In this document: positions 6,643-13,477 of the stretch, piece after piece | How positions within the stretch are numbered: the first letter of the stretch is position 1 | How the letters are laid out: every line of letters starts with the position of its first letter | Source of the DNA: Methanosarcina sp. | Lineage (GTDB): Archaea > Halobacteriota > Methanosarcinia > Methanosarcinales > Methanosarcinaceae | Length of the DNA: 13,477 bases | Direction of reading: 5' to 3' | Assembly (NCBI GenBank): GCA_024280975.1 | Contig: JAMXLQ010000278.1 | Location: 1-13,477 of the forward strand | Notes under the pieces: generated by a model | Told to the model about the DNA's origin: nothing | Databases searched by the model: none | The model's input: the letters and a program-made list of their open reading frames with translations, nothing else | Position numbers and translations under genes: made by a program

Positions 6643-8355
6643 ATGGCAGCAGACATTTTCTCAAAATTCAAAAACTCAATGGAAGTCAAGTTCGCACAGG
6701 AATTTGGTTCAAACAAGCAGACTGGTGTCGACATCACCGGCAAGACTGAAAAGTTCCTGAGGTTAGGTCCTGAGCAGGACCCCAGAAAGGTCGAAATGAT
6801 TAAAGCCGGTAAGGAAATTGCTGAGAAGAGAGGCATTGCATTCTATAACCCGATGATGCACTCAGGTGCTCCCCTCGGTCAGCGTGCAATTACTCCTTAC
6901 GTCATTTCCGGCACTGACATTGTCGCAGAACCTGATGACCTCCACTACGTAAACAACGCTGCAATGCAGCAGATGTGGGATGACATCAGGAGAACCTGTA
7001 TTGTCGGTCTTGACATGGCTCACGAGACTCTCGAGAAGAGGTTGGGTAAGGAAGTTACCCCTGAAACCATTAACCACTACCTTGAAGTCCTTAACCATGC
7101 CATGCCCGGTGCAGCAGTGGTTCAGGAAATGATGGTCGAAACCCACCCTGCCCTTGTTGACGACTGCTATGTGAAAATCTACACAGGTGACGACGCACTT
7201 GCAGACGAAATCGACAAACAGTTCCTTATTGACATCAACAAGGAATTCTCAGAAGAACAGGCAGCCCAGATTAAGGCCTCTATCGGCAAGACCTCCTGGC
7301 AGGCAATCCACATCCCAACAATTGTCTCCAGGACAACTGACGGTGCTCAGACCTCCAGGTGGGCAGCCATGCAGATCGGTATGTCCTTCATCTCCGCATA
7401 CGCAATGTGCGCCGGTGAAGCAGCCGTTGCTGACCTGTCCTTCGCTGCAAAGCACGCAGCCCTTGTTTCCATGGGTGAAATGCTCCCAGCAAGGCGTGCA
7501 CGTGGACCAAACGAGCCCGGTGGACTTTCCTTCGGTCACCTGTCAGACATCATCCAGACAAGCCGCACCTCCGAAGACCCAGCAAAGATTGCTCTTGAAG
7601 TTGTCGGTGCAGGCTGTATGCTCTACGATCAGATCTGGCTCGGATCCTACATGTCCGGTGGTGTCGGATTCACACAGTATGCAACAGCTGCATACACCGA
7701 TGACATCCTCGACAACAACGTGTACTACAACATCGACTACATCAACGACAAGTACAATGGTGCAGCAAACGTCGGAAAGGACAACAAGGTAAAGGCAACC
7801 CTCGAAGTCGTAAAGGACATCGCAACCGAGTCCACACTCTACGGTATCGAGACCTACGAGAAGTTCCCGACTGCTCTTGAAGACCACTTTGGTGGTTCCC
7901 AGAGAGCAACCGTGCTCGCAGCCGCAGCCGGTGTCGCAACTGCAATTGCAACTGCAAACGCCAACGCTGGTCTCTCCGGCTGGTACCTCTCCATGTACCT
8001 GCACAAGGAAGCATGGGGCCGTCTCGGATTCTTCGGATACGACCTGCAGGACCAGTGCGGTGCTACAAACGTTCTGTCCTACCAGGGCGACGAAGGTCTC
8101 CCAGACGAACTCCGTGGTCCAAACTACCCCAACTATGCAATGAACGTCGGTCACCAGGGTGGATACGCAGGTATCGCTCAGGCAGCCCACTCAGGCCGTG
8201 GAGACGCATTCACCGTCAACCCACTCATCAAGGTCTGCTTCGCTGACGACCTCCTGCCCTTCAACTTCGCTGAACCCAGGAGAGAGTTCGGCCGCGGTGC
8301 CATGAGAGAGTTCGTGCCTGCTGGTGAGAGATCCCTCGTCATTCCAGCAAAGTAA
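6643..8355 (+). CDS. mcrA: Methyl-coenzyme M reductase, alpha subunit
   Basis: McrA is the large subunit carrying most of the MCR active site. The start is the ATG at 6643, with GAGGTG (6631-6636) upstream; in-frame starts further left lie inside mcrG. The product is 570 residues, the normal Methanosarcina length. Gln161 is the expected axial ligand to F430 nickel, and Tyr346 the active-site tyrosine. Residues modified in Methanosarcina MCR are all present: His271 (N-methyl), Arg285 (5-methyl, target of Mmp10), Gln420, Gly465 (thioglycine), Asp470 and Cys472 (S-methyl). Whether each is modified in this organism cannot be read from DNA. The gene shows the operon's strong codon bias, ends with TAA, and is followed 25 bases later by a terminator. 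Confidence 0.99.
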   Translation: MAADIFSKFKNSMEVKFAQEFGSNKQTGVDITGKTEKFLRLGPEQDPRKVEMIKAGKEIAEKRGIAFYNPMMHSGAPLGQRAITPYVISGTDIVAEPDDLHYVNNAAMQQMWDDIRRTCIVGLDMAHETLEKRLGKEVTPETINHYLEVLNHAMPGAAVVQEMMVETHPALVDDCYVKIYTGDDALADEIDKQFLIDINKEFSEEQAAQIKASIGKTSWQAIHIPTIVSRTTDGAQTSRWAAMQIGMSFISAYAMCAGEAAVADLSFAAKHAALVSMGEMLPARRARGPNEPGGLSFGHLSDIIQTSRTSEDPAKIALEVVGAGCMLYDQIWLGSYMSGGVGFTQYATAAYTDDILDNNVYYNIDYINDKYNGAANVGKDNKVKATLEVVKDIATESTLYGIETYEKFPTALEDHFGGSQRATVLAAAAGVATAIATANANAGLSGWYLSMYLHKEAWGRLGFFGYDLQDQCGATNVLSYQGDEGLPDELRGPNYPNYAMNVGHQGGYAGIAQAAHSGRGDAFTVNPLIKVCFADDLLPFNFAEPRREFGRGAMREFVPAGERSLVIPAK

Positions 8356-8380
8356 ACTCAAAAACTAAAATTATTAAAAT

Positions 8381-8417
8381 AGAGTAGGCCTTCTAGCCTA
8401 CTTTTATCTCTTTTTTT
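8381..8417 (+). terminator. Terminator of the mcr operon
   Basis: AGTAGGC (8383-8389) and GCCTACT (8396-8402) form a perfect 7-base stem with a 6-base loop, extendable by two more pairs. TTTT follows immediately and a run of seven Ts lies at 8411-8417. This intrinsic-type structure, 25 bases after the mcrA stop, is the clearest terminator in the window. Confidence 0.85.
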
Positions 8418-8536
8418 CTATACTGGCTTTTCTTTCCTGTTTTTTCGGAAGTCGCTACTTATCTAAAAGCCTATCTTAAAACGACGTTGTGTATCGATTA
8501 TCAACTTGGATTATATTCTTTCACAAAATCAATGAT

Positions 8537-8558
8537 GTTCTATGAAAATCCATAGAAC
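8537..8558. repeat. Perfect inverted repeat downstream of mcr
   Basis: GTTCTATG (8537-8544) and CATAGAAC (8551-8558) form an 8-base perfect stem around AAATC-type loop bases. A moderately T-rich stretch (TTATTTTCC) follows on the + strand. It could act as a backup terminator for mcr or as a boundary for transcripts arriving from mcmA on the other strand. Confidence 0.45.
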
Positions 8559-8651
8559 CTTATTTTCCTCTCCAGAAACCACAAGAAAAAGAATAGAGAT
8601 CAATTACCAGTACATTTTAGAAATTGAAAGAAATAGAAGAGAGGAAGGCTA

Positions 8652-8741
8652 ATGAGGGTAAATTGGGATGAGTTAAAAAGTGCAATAGAAAGGTTCTTTA
8701 GCCGAATAGTCATTCAAGAAAGTATTTCCAATATAATATAA
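8652..8741 (+). CDS. Possible 29-residue protein of unknown function
   Basis: A short ORF begins with ATG behind a good ribosome-binding-like sequence (AGGAAGG, 6 bases upstream) and ends with TAA. The predicted peptide starts MRVNWDELKSAIERFF, which looks like an amphipathic helix, and ends hydrophobic. I do not recognise it. It could be a real small protein, the front of a decayed gene, or chance. No promoter is evident. Confidence 0.2.
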   Translation: MRVNWDELKSAIERFFSRIVIQESISNII

Positions 8742-8799
8742 CAGGACTGAATATTTTTACAAGGGCTTCTACAATCCTTTTTCTATCCTTTGAGGTTGA

Positions 8800-9061
8800 T
8801 TAGGCATCAGATAGACACCAAATAGGCATTATTTTTAGATCCACATCTTTAATCCAACATTCTATATTTAGGATGCGATTTATAAGCCCTTAATCTAATA
8901 GATCTTCTGATTTTCCAAAACATAATATGTATACGGCATTATAGACATCAAATTTTTTCATAATGGTATAAGTTCCAGCATACGATAACATTTCCCTTCT
9001 TTTATTTGACAAACACTATCAAACAATATCCCTCGCCATTGTAAGCTCATATAATTCTACT
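8800..9061 (-). pseudogene. Possible decayed coding remnant
   Basis: In one - strand frame a long stretch of protein-like sequence is broken only by a few stops: a TGA-TAG pair near 9018-9023 and a TAA at 8890-8892, before ending at 8800. The pieces read, for example, as REMLSYAGTYTIMKKFDVYN and then GLINRILNIECWIKDVDLK. The segment FDVYNA loosely recalls the conserved Asp-x-x-x-Ala helix of PIN domains, but this is not enough for a family call. The stretch follows mcmA in the same orientation. AT-rich DNA may imitate this, so the entry is tentative. Confidence 0.2.
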
Positions 9062-10042
9062 TCAAATTACGACAACTTTTTTGCCTAATTTGCCTGCAGC
9101 TTCCACAAATTCTGTTGTATCTACGCCAGGAAATATATCTATAATACAAATATCAAATATTTCATCTAAACAATTCGCTAATTTTTTTATATCCATACTA
9201 TAAACTTCAAATCTGTCTCCAGATGCTATTAATTCTCCTTCACTGCCTGAAAGTTTGATTGGAAATCCATTAGCTTTTAAATTAATCAAAGTATTTTCTA
9301 TTGCAGGATTCCATATATCATTAAAAACAACTTTTGGCGCTCCGGCTTTAAGGCATACAATTCCTAAAGTCCCGGGACCACACGTACAATCAAGAACAGT
9401 GGGCCTATCATAATCTTTTAAAATTTTTTCAAGTATTTCTATCTTGGGCGATTTTACCTTTGGAAATTCTATATGAATTTCATGCTGATATTTGTATATT
9501 CCTAAAGCACCGTAAGGAGTCTTTATAATATCACATCTCAAATCGCATCCAGCAAGAAGCTCATATACATGAGGATTAGAATCAGAATCTTTTATACCCA
9601 CAGTTTTTCTTGTATCTCCTTTTAGAACCCCCTTAACTTCCTGAACTTTCTTTATGATTGTTTCAGCACATCTTTTATCCACTTCATTAGATAATATTAC
9701 TAAAGAATCCTTAGGCAAGTAGGGAACAGAATTAGTTGGATAGCCAGGAGTCACAAGAGGAACACATGCATTCCTTAAATTGGCTTTTTTATCTTTTATT
9801 CCTTCATCCATCATTACTTTTAGAACGTGAGCTATTACAGTATCAAGATGCCTCTTTCCGCAATTACAACTTCCAAAATGGTTATCTATTTCGTCTAAGT
9901 TAATCTGTTCTGCTAGAGGAGAAAATTTCTTTATTTTTTGTGTTTTGCAATCATTGCACGGTTTGTAAAATAATTCAATGTCTTTTAACACTTCCGAAAC
10001 AGGCCTTATGCATGTATCTCCACATCTACATTTTATTTCCAT
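9062..10042 (-). CDS. mcmA: SAM-dependent methyltransferase, probably the McrA S-methylcysteine enzyme McmA
   Basis: The 326-residue protein has a class I SAM-methyltransferase domain in its C-terminal part: motif I VLDCTCGPGTLGI (residues 216-228), the acidic FNDIW after strand 2 (240-244), and CIIDIFPG at the motif IV position (299-306). The N-terminal 65 residues hold seven cysteines (5, 7, 11, 29, 32, 59, 61), suggesting metal-binding elements. In M. acetivorans the gene just downstream of mcrBDCGA encodes McmA, the methyltransferase for McrA Cys472, and position plus domain make this the likely ortholog. The name rests on that recollection and context; the sequence alone shows only a methyltransferase. 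ATG has no clear Shine-Dalgarno but a TATA-like box lies about 25 bases upstream, suggesting leaderless expression. Its codon use is AT-rich, very unlike mcrA. It ends with TGA and converges on the mcr operon. Confidence 0.75.
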   Translation of the reverse strand: MEIKCRCGDTCIRPVSEVLKDIELFYKPCNDCKTQKIKKFSPLAEQINLDEIDNHFGSCNCGKRHLDTVIAHVLKVMMDEGIKDKKANLRNACVPLVTPGYPTNSVPYLPKDSLVILSNEVDKRCAETIIKKVQEVKGVLKGDTRKTVGIKDSDSNPHVYELLAGCDLRCDIIKTPYGALGIYKYQHEIHIEFPKVKSPKIEILEKILKDYDRPTVLDCTCGPGTLGIVCLKAGAPKVVFNDIWNPAIENTLINLKANGFPIKLSGSEGELIASGDRFEVYSMDIKKLANCLDEIFDICIIDIFPGVDTTEFVEAAGKLGKKVVVI

Positions 10043-10063
10043 ATTCTTAATTATGGAATATTT

Positions 10064-10073
10064 TGTATAAGTA
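10064..10073 (-). promoter_or_regulatory. Candidate mcmA promoter
   Basis: On the - strand TACTTATACA is a TATA-like element whose centre lies about 25 bases before the mcmA ATG. Transcription would start at or next to the start codon. This agrees with the absence of a ribosome binding site. Prediction only. Confidence 0.35.
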
Positions 10074-10155
10074 CTATGTTATTTCTTATTATCCTGAGTT
10101 TTGGTTCAAATTCACTTAGAAGGTAAATGATTTCTTTGATTGATCGGAGGTTAAT

Positions 10156-10237
10156 TTAAAAAAGAAAGTATTGAAAGTCTGGGATTTCTTTCATGATTAG
10201 CTATCAAAGCTAAATAAAATATGCATTCGATATGCAT
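10156..10237 (-). terminator. Possible aroA 3' region with hairpin, T-run and repeated ATATGCAT
   Basis: Downstream of aroA, on its strand, TTAGCT (10197-10202) and AGCTAA (10208-10213) form a 6-base hairpin. A T-rich run (CTTTCTTTTTTAAA) follows at 10156-10170 and could end the transcript. ATATGCAT occurs twice, at 10219-10226 and 10230-10237, 11 bases apart; each copy contains the palindrome ATGCAT. The hairpin and T-run are well separated, so this is a weak terminator candidate. Confidence 0.3.
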
Positions 10238-10274
10238 CTAATCTGCACTTAAAAATCTAAATTGTATTTTCAAT

Positions 10275-11567
10275 CTATTCTCCTGAGATTTTTTCAATTT
10301 TTGCCCCAAGGCTGCGCATGTCTTTAAAGAAGTTCGGATAAGATATAGAAACAGACTCAGTTGTGTCAATTGTTGTATTTCCTGCAACCATTCCTGCCAA
10401 TGCAAGGGCCATAACAATTCTGTGATCATTCCAGCCGTGAACTTCGGCTCCACGAAGTTCTCCTCCGGTAATTGTCAAATTGTCCCTTTCCTCTTTAATG
10501 TCTACCCCGAGTTTCGGAAGTTCAGTTGCAAGAGCGTTCAGGCGGTCTGTTTCCTTATATCGGACATGTTCAGCGTTTTCAATCTTGCTCGTTCCCTCAG
10601 CAACTGCAGCTAGGACAGCGACTGTCGGAACAAGGTCTGGAGTCGCCCCTGCATCAAAAGTTATAGCTTTTAATTGTCTTCCTCCCCTGACGGTCACACT
10701 ACCTGCTTCTTTATCCCAGGTAATGTCTGCTCCCATCTGTCTCAAGGTTTCAATAATTACTTTATCCCCTTGTTTTGAGGGAAAGAGGTTTTTGACTGTA
10801 ACTTCAGATCCGCTTGTCATGGCTGCTGCTGCAAGCAGATAGGATGCGGAGGAAAAGTCGCCGGGAACAGTGTAATCTTTGAAATAATATTTCTGTTTTC
10901 CCGGAATTATGAATCGGATACCATTACTATCATCGATATTGACTTTTACACCTGCTAATTCGAGCATCTCAAGGGTTACGTCCACGTAAGGTCTTGATTT
11001 AAGCTTTCCTATTATGGAAAGAATGGTACTGTTTTCGGCAAGCGGACAGGTTATCAGAAGGGCCGAAATAAACTGAGAACTGATAGAGCCATCAATACTC
11101 GCATCCTGCCCCTTAAGTCCGCCTTTTACCACAAGTGGAGCCCTTTCATTCCCTCGAGTAGAGCAGGTTTTTACCCCCAATTTATTGAGAACTTCAAGAA
11201 GAGGCCCGTTTGGTCGGGCACGAAGGGAGGCATCTCCAGTGAGCACTGTAATCCCATCGGTAAGAGCAGCTACTGCGGTCATAAAGCGAAGGGTTGTCCC
11301 TGAATTTGCAGCATCAATTACATCTTCTGGAACATTGGGTTTTCCATCAACTCCCTGGATAATAAGCTTGTCTTCCTCCCTTTCAACTGAGGCCCCAAAC
11401 ATCTCGGAAGCCTGGATTGTGGCAAGAGTATCAGCCGAAATCAGAGGACGCCTGACGATTGATTCTTTTGAAAGAGCTGCAAGGGTTATAGCCCTGTGAG
11501 TGTAACTCTTTGAAGGTGGGGCAAAGACTTCCCCTTTAATTGAGGATTTATCGATAGAAACACGCAT
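10275..11567 (-). CDS. aroA: 3-phosphoshikimate 1-carboxyvinyltransferase (EPSP synthase)
   Basis: EPSP synthase joins shikimate 3-phosphate and phosphoenolpyruvate in the shikimate pathway to aromatic amino acids. The 430-residue protein has all family blocks in order: PPSKSYTHRA (residues 17-26, with Lys20 and Arg25), ANSGTTLRF (87-95), ARPNGPL (117-123), SSQFISALL (163-171), DFSSASYLL (237-245), catalytic Asp311 in ATPDLVP, and RYKETDR (336-342) with the catalytic Glu339. HGWNDHRIVMALALAG follows at 377-392. The ATG start is supported by AGAGGTC (11576-11582) 8 bases upstream. The stop is TAG, with a second in-frame TAG five codons later and TAA after that, which matters if the cell decodes UAG as pyrrolysine. 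Full family length at the first TAG suggests it is the true end. The gene follows thyA after 138 bases on the same strand. Confidence 0.96.
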   Translation of the reverse strand: MRVSIDKSSIKGEVFAPPSKSYTHRAITLAALSKESIVRRPLISADTLATIQASEMFGASVEREEDKLIIQGVDGKPNVPEDVIDAANSGTTLRFMTAVAALTDGITVLTGDASLRARPNGPLLEVLNKLGVKTCSTRGNERAPLVVKGGLKGQDASIDGSISSQFISALLITCPLAENSTILSIIGKLKSRPYVDVTLEMLELAGVKVNIDDSNGIRFIIPGKQKYYFKDYTVPGDFSSASYLLAAAAMTSGSEVTVKNLFPSKQGDKVIIETLRQMGADITWDKEAGSVTVRGGRQLKAITFDAGATPDLVPTVAVLAAVAEGTSKIENAEHVRYKETDRLNALATELPKLGVDIKEERDNLTITGGELRGAEVHGWNDHRIVMALALAGMVAGNTTIDTTESVSISYPNFFKDMRSLGAKIEKISGE

Positions 11568-11705
11568 GTGTACCAGACCTCTTCTATTTCTTATTTGGAT
11601 TTTTCATGAGCTTCAGGTGTTTACTTCTAGCTTTCTGAATAAATCATACTTAGACATTATTAATATTCTGAACAATAATTAAATATTTTGAATCTGAGTA
11701 GAAAC

Positions 11706-12359
11706 TCAGTTTGTCCCTTTTACAACATTTTCTACCATATCCCAATCATGGTTATAGATGTGCGCTGAGATATTGATAGTAGTTATCGTTCCAGGTTCTG
11801 TGCCCACTCTGTCAGCTACGTACTCAAGAAGTTTCGAGAGCTCATAAAGGTTTGCCGGATAGGCTCCCCCAAAATCATGACTTCTGAAGAGAGTGGTTAG
11901 GTGTATCTTCCTGTCTCTTATCTTAAAGTCATCGAGCATCATGCAGGGAACTTCATTAACTTTCGTATCTACAGGCAGAATCCAGGTACTCGCTATTGCT
12001 CGTCTGGAGGTAGGATTTTCCTGCAGCTTTTCGATCACATATTCTATCTGATTCACTTTTCCATGCCAATTCCGAAGGCGCTACCCATACGTATATTCGA
12101 AGTCCCGTACGTTTTCTCCCGAGATTAGTTGTTTTGCGTACTCTTCAAGCCTTTCTTCGTTCCAGGTAGTATCTTGTGGGATCTTGTCGGTATAGGGATC
12201 TTCAATCACCACCATCAAATTTATGAATTCCCTGATCTTACTTCCTCTTTCATCCGTAATAATCTGTCCGTGATTCCAGATTATATTAAGCCCACGGTAC
12301 CATGCATCAGAGATATTTTTTGCTCTGACAATCCTGCCAATTTCAAACCTGTTTTCCAC
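11706..12359 (-). CDS. thyA: Archaeal thymidylate synthase with an in-frame TAG (candidate pyrrolysine codon)
   Basis: Thymidylate synthase methylates dUMP to dTMP. One frame runs from GTG at 12359 to TGA at 11706, interrupted only by TAG at 12081-12083. Read through, the product is 217 residues, about the length of methanogen ThyA, with the TAG at residue 93. Left of TAG is the N-terminal region ending FEYTYG; directly right is RLRNWHGK, so the codon sits inside the conserved YGxxxRxW segment. Then come PTSRRAIASTW (phosphate-binding arginines), catalytic Cys139 in VPCMMLDD, RSHDFGGAYPANLY and ISAHIYNHDWD. The GTG start is preferred to a TTG at 12410 because GGGGAG (12366-12371) is 6 bases upstream. 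Methanosarcina can insert pyrrolysine at UAG, so this is probably one gene. Alternatives are a recent nonsense mutation or a sequence error. The right half lacks its own ribosome binding site. Confidence 0.85.
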
Positions 12360-12430
12360 TAAAAACTCCCCTATAAACTCCACGATAAATTCAGGATAGG
12401 TTATGGACAATTAATAGCATGGTTCGATAC

Positions 12431-12438
12431 AAATATAT
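12431..12438 (-). promoter_or_regulatory. Candidate thyA promoter
   Basis: On the - strand ATATATTT is a TATA-like element. A start about 25 bases downstream would fall near 12408, giving a leader of about 50 bases before the GTG at 12359. This placement also argues against translation beginning at the TTG at 12410. Prediction only. Confidence 0.3.
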
Positions 12439-12733
12439 CAGATTCTACACTTTGATTAATACTTAGAGCTTTTCACGTCTTTTATTTATCCTTCTTTATT
12501 TATCACTTTGTTTTATAAGTGCTTTCTCTCAGATAATATCCTAAAAACTTGCTGTGCGCATTGATAGCATATAGCAAACTTAATTTAAAAAAATTCCGGA
12601 CAATAGGAAGATACGGAGAACATGTAAAATACAAACTAAAGGAAAAGAAGCGAATGAAAACAAACTGTGATAAAATCTAGATGAAAGAGATCCAAATTAA
12701 AAGCCTGAACAGAAATTAACGAAGATAAGGCCT
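12439..12733. other. AT-rich intergenic region between htpX and thyA, no gene seen
   Basis: Apart from the thyA promoter region at its left end and the htpX terminator at its right end, I see nothing in this stretch. It has no ORF with a ribosome binding site, no tRNA-like fold and no clear repeats. The right part is purine-rich on the + strand. Confidence 0.5.
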
Positions 12734-12779
12734 GATAAAAAGAAAATATAAAAAATAAAGATTTTGAGAAATATTCTCA
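12734..12779 (-). terminator. Terminator of htpX overlapping its stop codon
   Basis: TGAGAA (12765-12770) and TTCTCA (12774-12779) form a tight perfect hairpin that includes the htpX stop codon (12777-12779). On the htpX strand it is followed by repeated T-runs (complement of 12734-12760), typical of archaeal transcription termination. Confidence 0.6.
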
Positions 12780-13477
12780 GAACCTCATTGCTCTAAGGCG
12801 CTTTACCCTTTCTTCGGTTACCGGGTGAGTGCTAAAGAGAGACTGAATTGTTCCTCCCTTAAGGGGATTGACAATAAACATGTGGGCGCTGCTTTCCTTT
12901 GCCTGTACGTCTGAGACTCTCGGACTGTAGTGAGAGTTCCCGTATTCAAGCTTTTCAAGGGCATTGGCAAGAGCCCAGGGTTTTCTGCAAATGCTAGCTC
13001 CTTCTGCATCGGCTGCATACTCCCTTGACCTTGAGATTGCAAGCTGGATCAAAGTTGCAGCAATTGGTGCTACAATAGCCATCGCGATAAGGCCTATGAT
13101 TCCTCCGTTGTCATCATCTCTGCCACCGAAGCCGCCGAAAATTGCAGCTATCTGTGCCCAGTTGGCAATCATTGTGACGACACTTGCAAGGGTTGCAGCT
13201 ATGGCACTTATTAGGGTATCCCTATTTTTTACATGTGCAAGCTCGTGTGCCAGCACGCCTTCCATTTCTTCATAAGAGAGCAGCTCAAGAATTCCGGTTG
13301 TAGCAGCAACGGCCGCGTGCTCTGGGTTTCTCCCGGTTGCAAAGGCATTCGGCATCGAGGATTCTACGATATAGACTTTGGGCTTTGGCAGTCCTGCTCT
13401 CATAACCAGTCCATCAATGATCCTGTGCAGGTTCGGAGCTTCCGCAGGTGAAACTTCCTTTGCCCTGTACATCTTTA
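12777..13477 (-). CDS. htpX: HtpX-type membrane zinc metalloprotease (M48), 5' truncated
   Basis: HtpX proteases are integral membrane zinc enzymes that degrade damaged or misfolded membrane proteins. The frame is open to the right edge, so the start and the N-terminal membrane segments lie outside the window; the ATG at 13472 is probably internal because the family normally has about 50-60 more residues. Counting from that Met, the zinc site HELAH is at residues 76-80, followed by KNRD. Two hydrophobic membrane segments lie at about 86-112 and 124-147, separated by a Gly/Asp loop. SREYAADAEGA (148-158) supplies the third zinc ligand, Glu151. A C-terminal FSTHPVTEERVKRL motif is also typical. 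The gene is upstream of thyA on the same strand but separated by about 400 bases and a terminator, so it is likely its own transcript. Confidence 0.94.
   Translation of the reverse strand, partial: KMYRAKEVSPAEAPNLHRIIDGLVMRAGLPKPKVYIVESSMPNAFATGRNPEHAAVAATTGILELLSYEEMEGVLAHELAHVKNRDTLISAIAATLASVVTMIANWAQIAAIFGGFGGRDDDNGGIIGLIAMAIVAPIAATLIQLAISRSREYAADAEGASICRKPWALANALEKLEYGNSHYSPRVSDVQAKESSAHMFIVNPLKGGTIQSLFSTHPVTEERVKRLRAMRF

Noticed and set aside
7187..8246. Several long open frames on both strands within mcrA
   Set aside because: They are shadows caused by the strong C-ending codon bias of mcrA. Their translations are low-complexity (Thr/Ser/Gln, or Cys/Val-rich) and have no ribosome binding sites.
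9023..9061. HypA-like N-terminus on the - strand (ELYELTMARDIV)
   Set aside because: The resemblance covers about a dozen residues, is followed by two stops, and the later sequence does not match HypA.
11706..12410. thyA as two separate genes (12081-12410 and 11706-12056)
   Set aside because: Both halves are in the same frame, split by one TAG within a conserved segment. The GTG opening the right half has no ribosome binding site and would drop the conserved RLRNW.
12360..12410. TTG at 12410 as the thyA start
   Set aside because: It has no ribosome binding site and lies about where transcription would begin. The in-frame GTG at 12359 has GGGGAG 6 bases upstream and gives the usual family length.

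Overview
The window is chromosomal DNA from a methanogenic archaeon, almost certainly a Methanosarcina species. It carries a complete mcrBDCGA operon, an archaeal DNA polymerase D subunit and a methanogen-type thymidylate synthase. McrA is 570 residues long, and its modified residues fall at the positions known from M. acetivorans (His271, Arg285, Gln420, Gly465, Asp470, Cys472). Promoters are archaeal in style and intergenic DNA is AT-rich. The species was not determined.

Layout, left to right. (1) The 3' part of polC, the DNA polymerase II (PolD) large subunit, + strand, entering from the left edge. (2) A convergent non-coding gap. (3) mmp10 on the - strand, encoding the cobalamin-dependent radical SAM enzyme that C-methylates an arginine of McrA. 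(4) A 418-base divergent regulatory region with candidate promoters for mmp10 and mcr, repeated and dyad elements, and a structured leader of about 115 bases before mcrB. (5) The tightly packed mcrB-mcrD-mcrC-mcrG-mcrA operon, ending in a clear hairpin plus T-run terminator. (6) About 640 bases of low-information DNA with an inverted repeat, a tiny ORF and a possible gene remnant. (7) mcmA on the - strand, a methyltransferase that best fits the S-methylcysteine enzyme for McrA. (8) aroA (EPSP synthase) on the - strand. (9) thyA (archaeal thymidylate synthase) on the - strand, interrupted by one in-frame TAG. (10) The 3' part of htpX (M48 membrane protease) on the - strand, leaving at the right edge.

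How the genes fit together. Regions 3 to 7 form a functional neighbourhood around methyl-coenzyme M reductase. The operon makes the three subunits (McrA, McrB, McrG) and two accessory proteins (McrD, McrC), and two flanking genes encode enzymes that modify McrA residues encoded in the same window. The surrounding genes are housekeeping functions: replication, aromatic amino acids, dTMP synthesis and membrane protein quality control.

The most striking observation is in thyA. The two halves of the protein lie in the same frame, separated only by TAG, in the middle of a conserved Tyr-Gly-x-x-x-Arg-x-Trp region. All recognisable catalytic motifs on both sides are intact. Methanosarcina can decode UAG as pyrrolysine, so this is a candidate pyrrolysine-containing thymidylate synthase rather than two genes or an obvious pseudogene. 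The neighbouring aroA gene appears to use UAG as its real stop, so the same codon seems to have two outcomes in adjacent genes.
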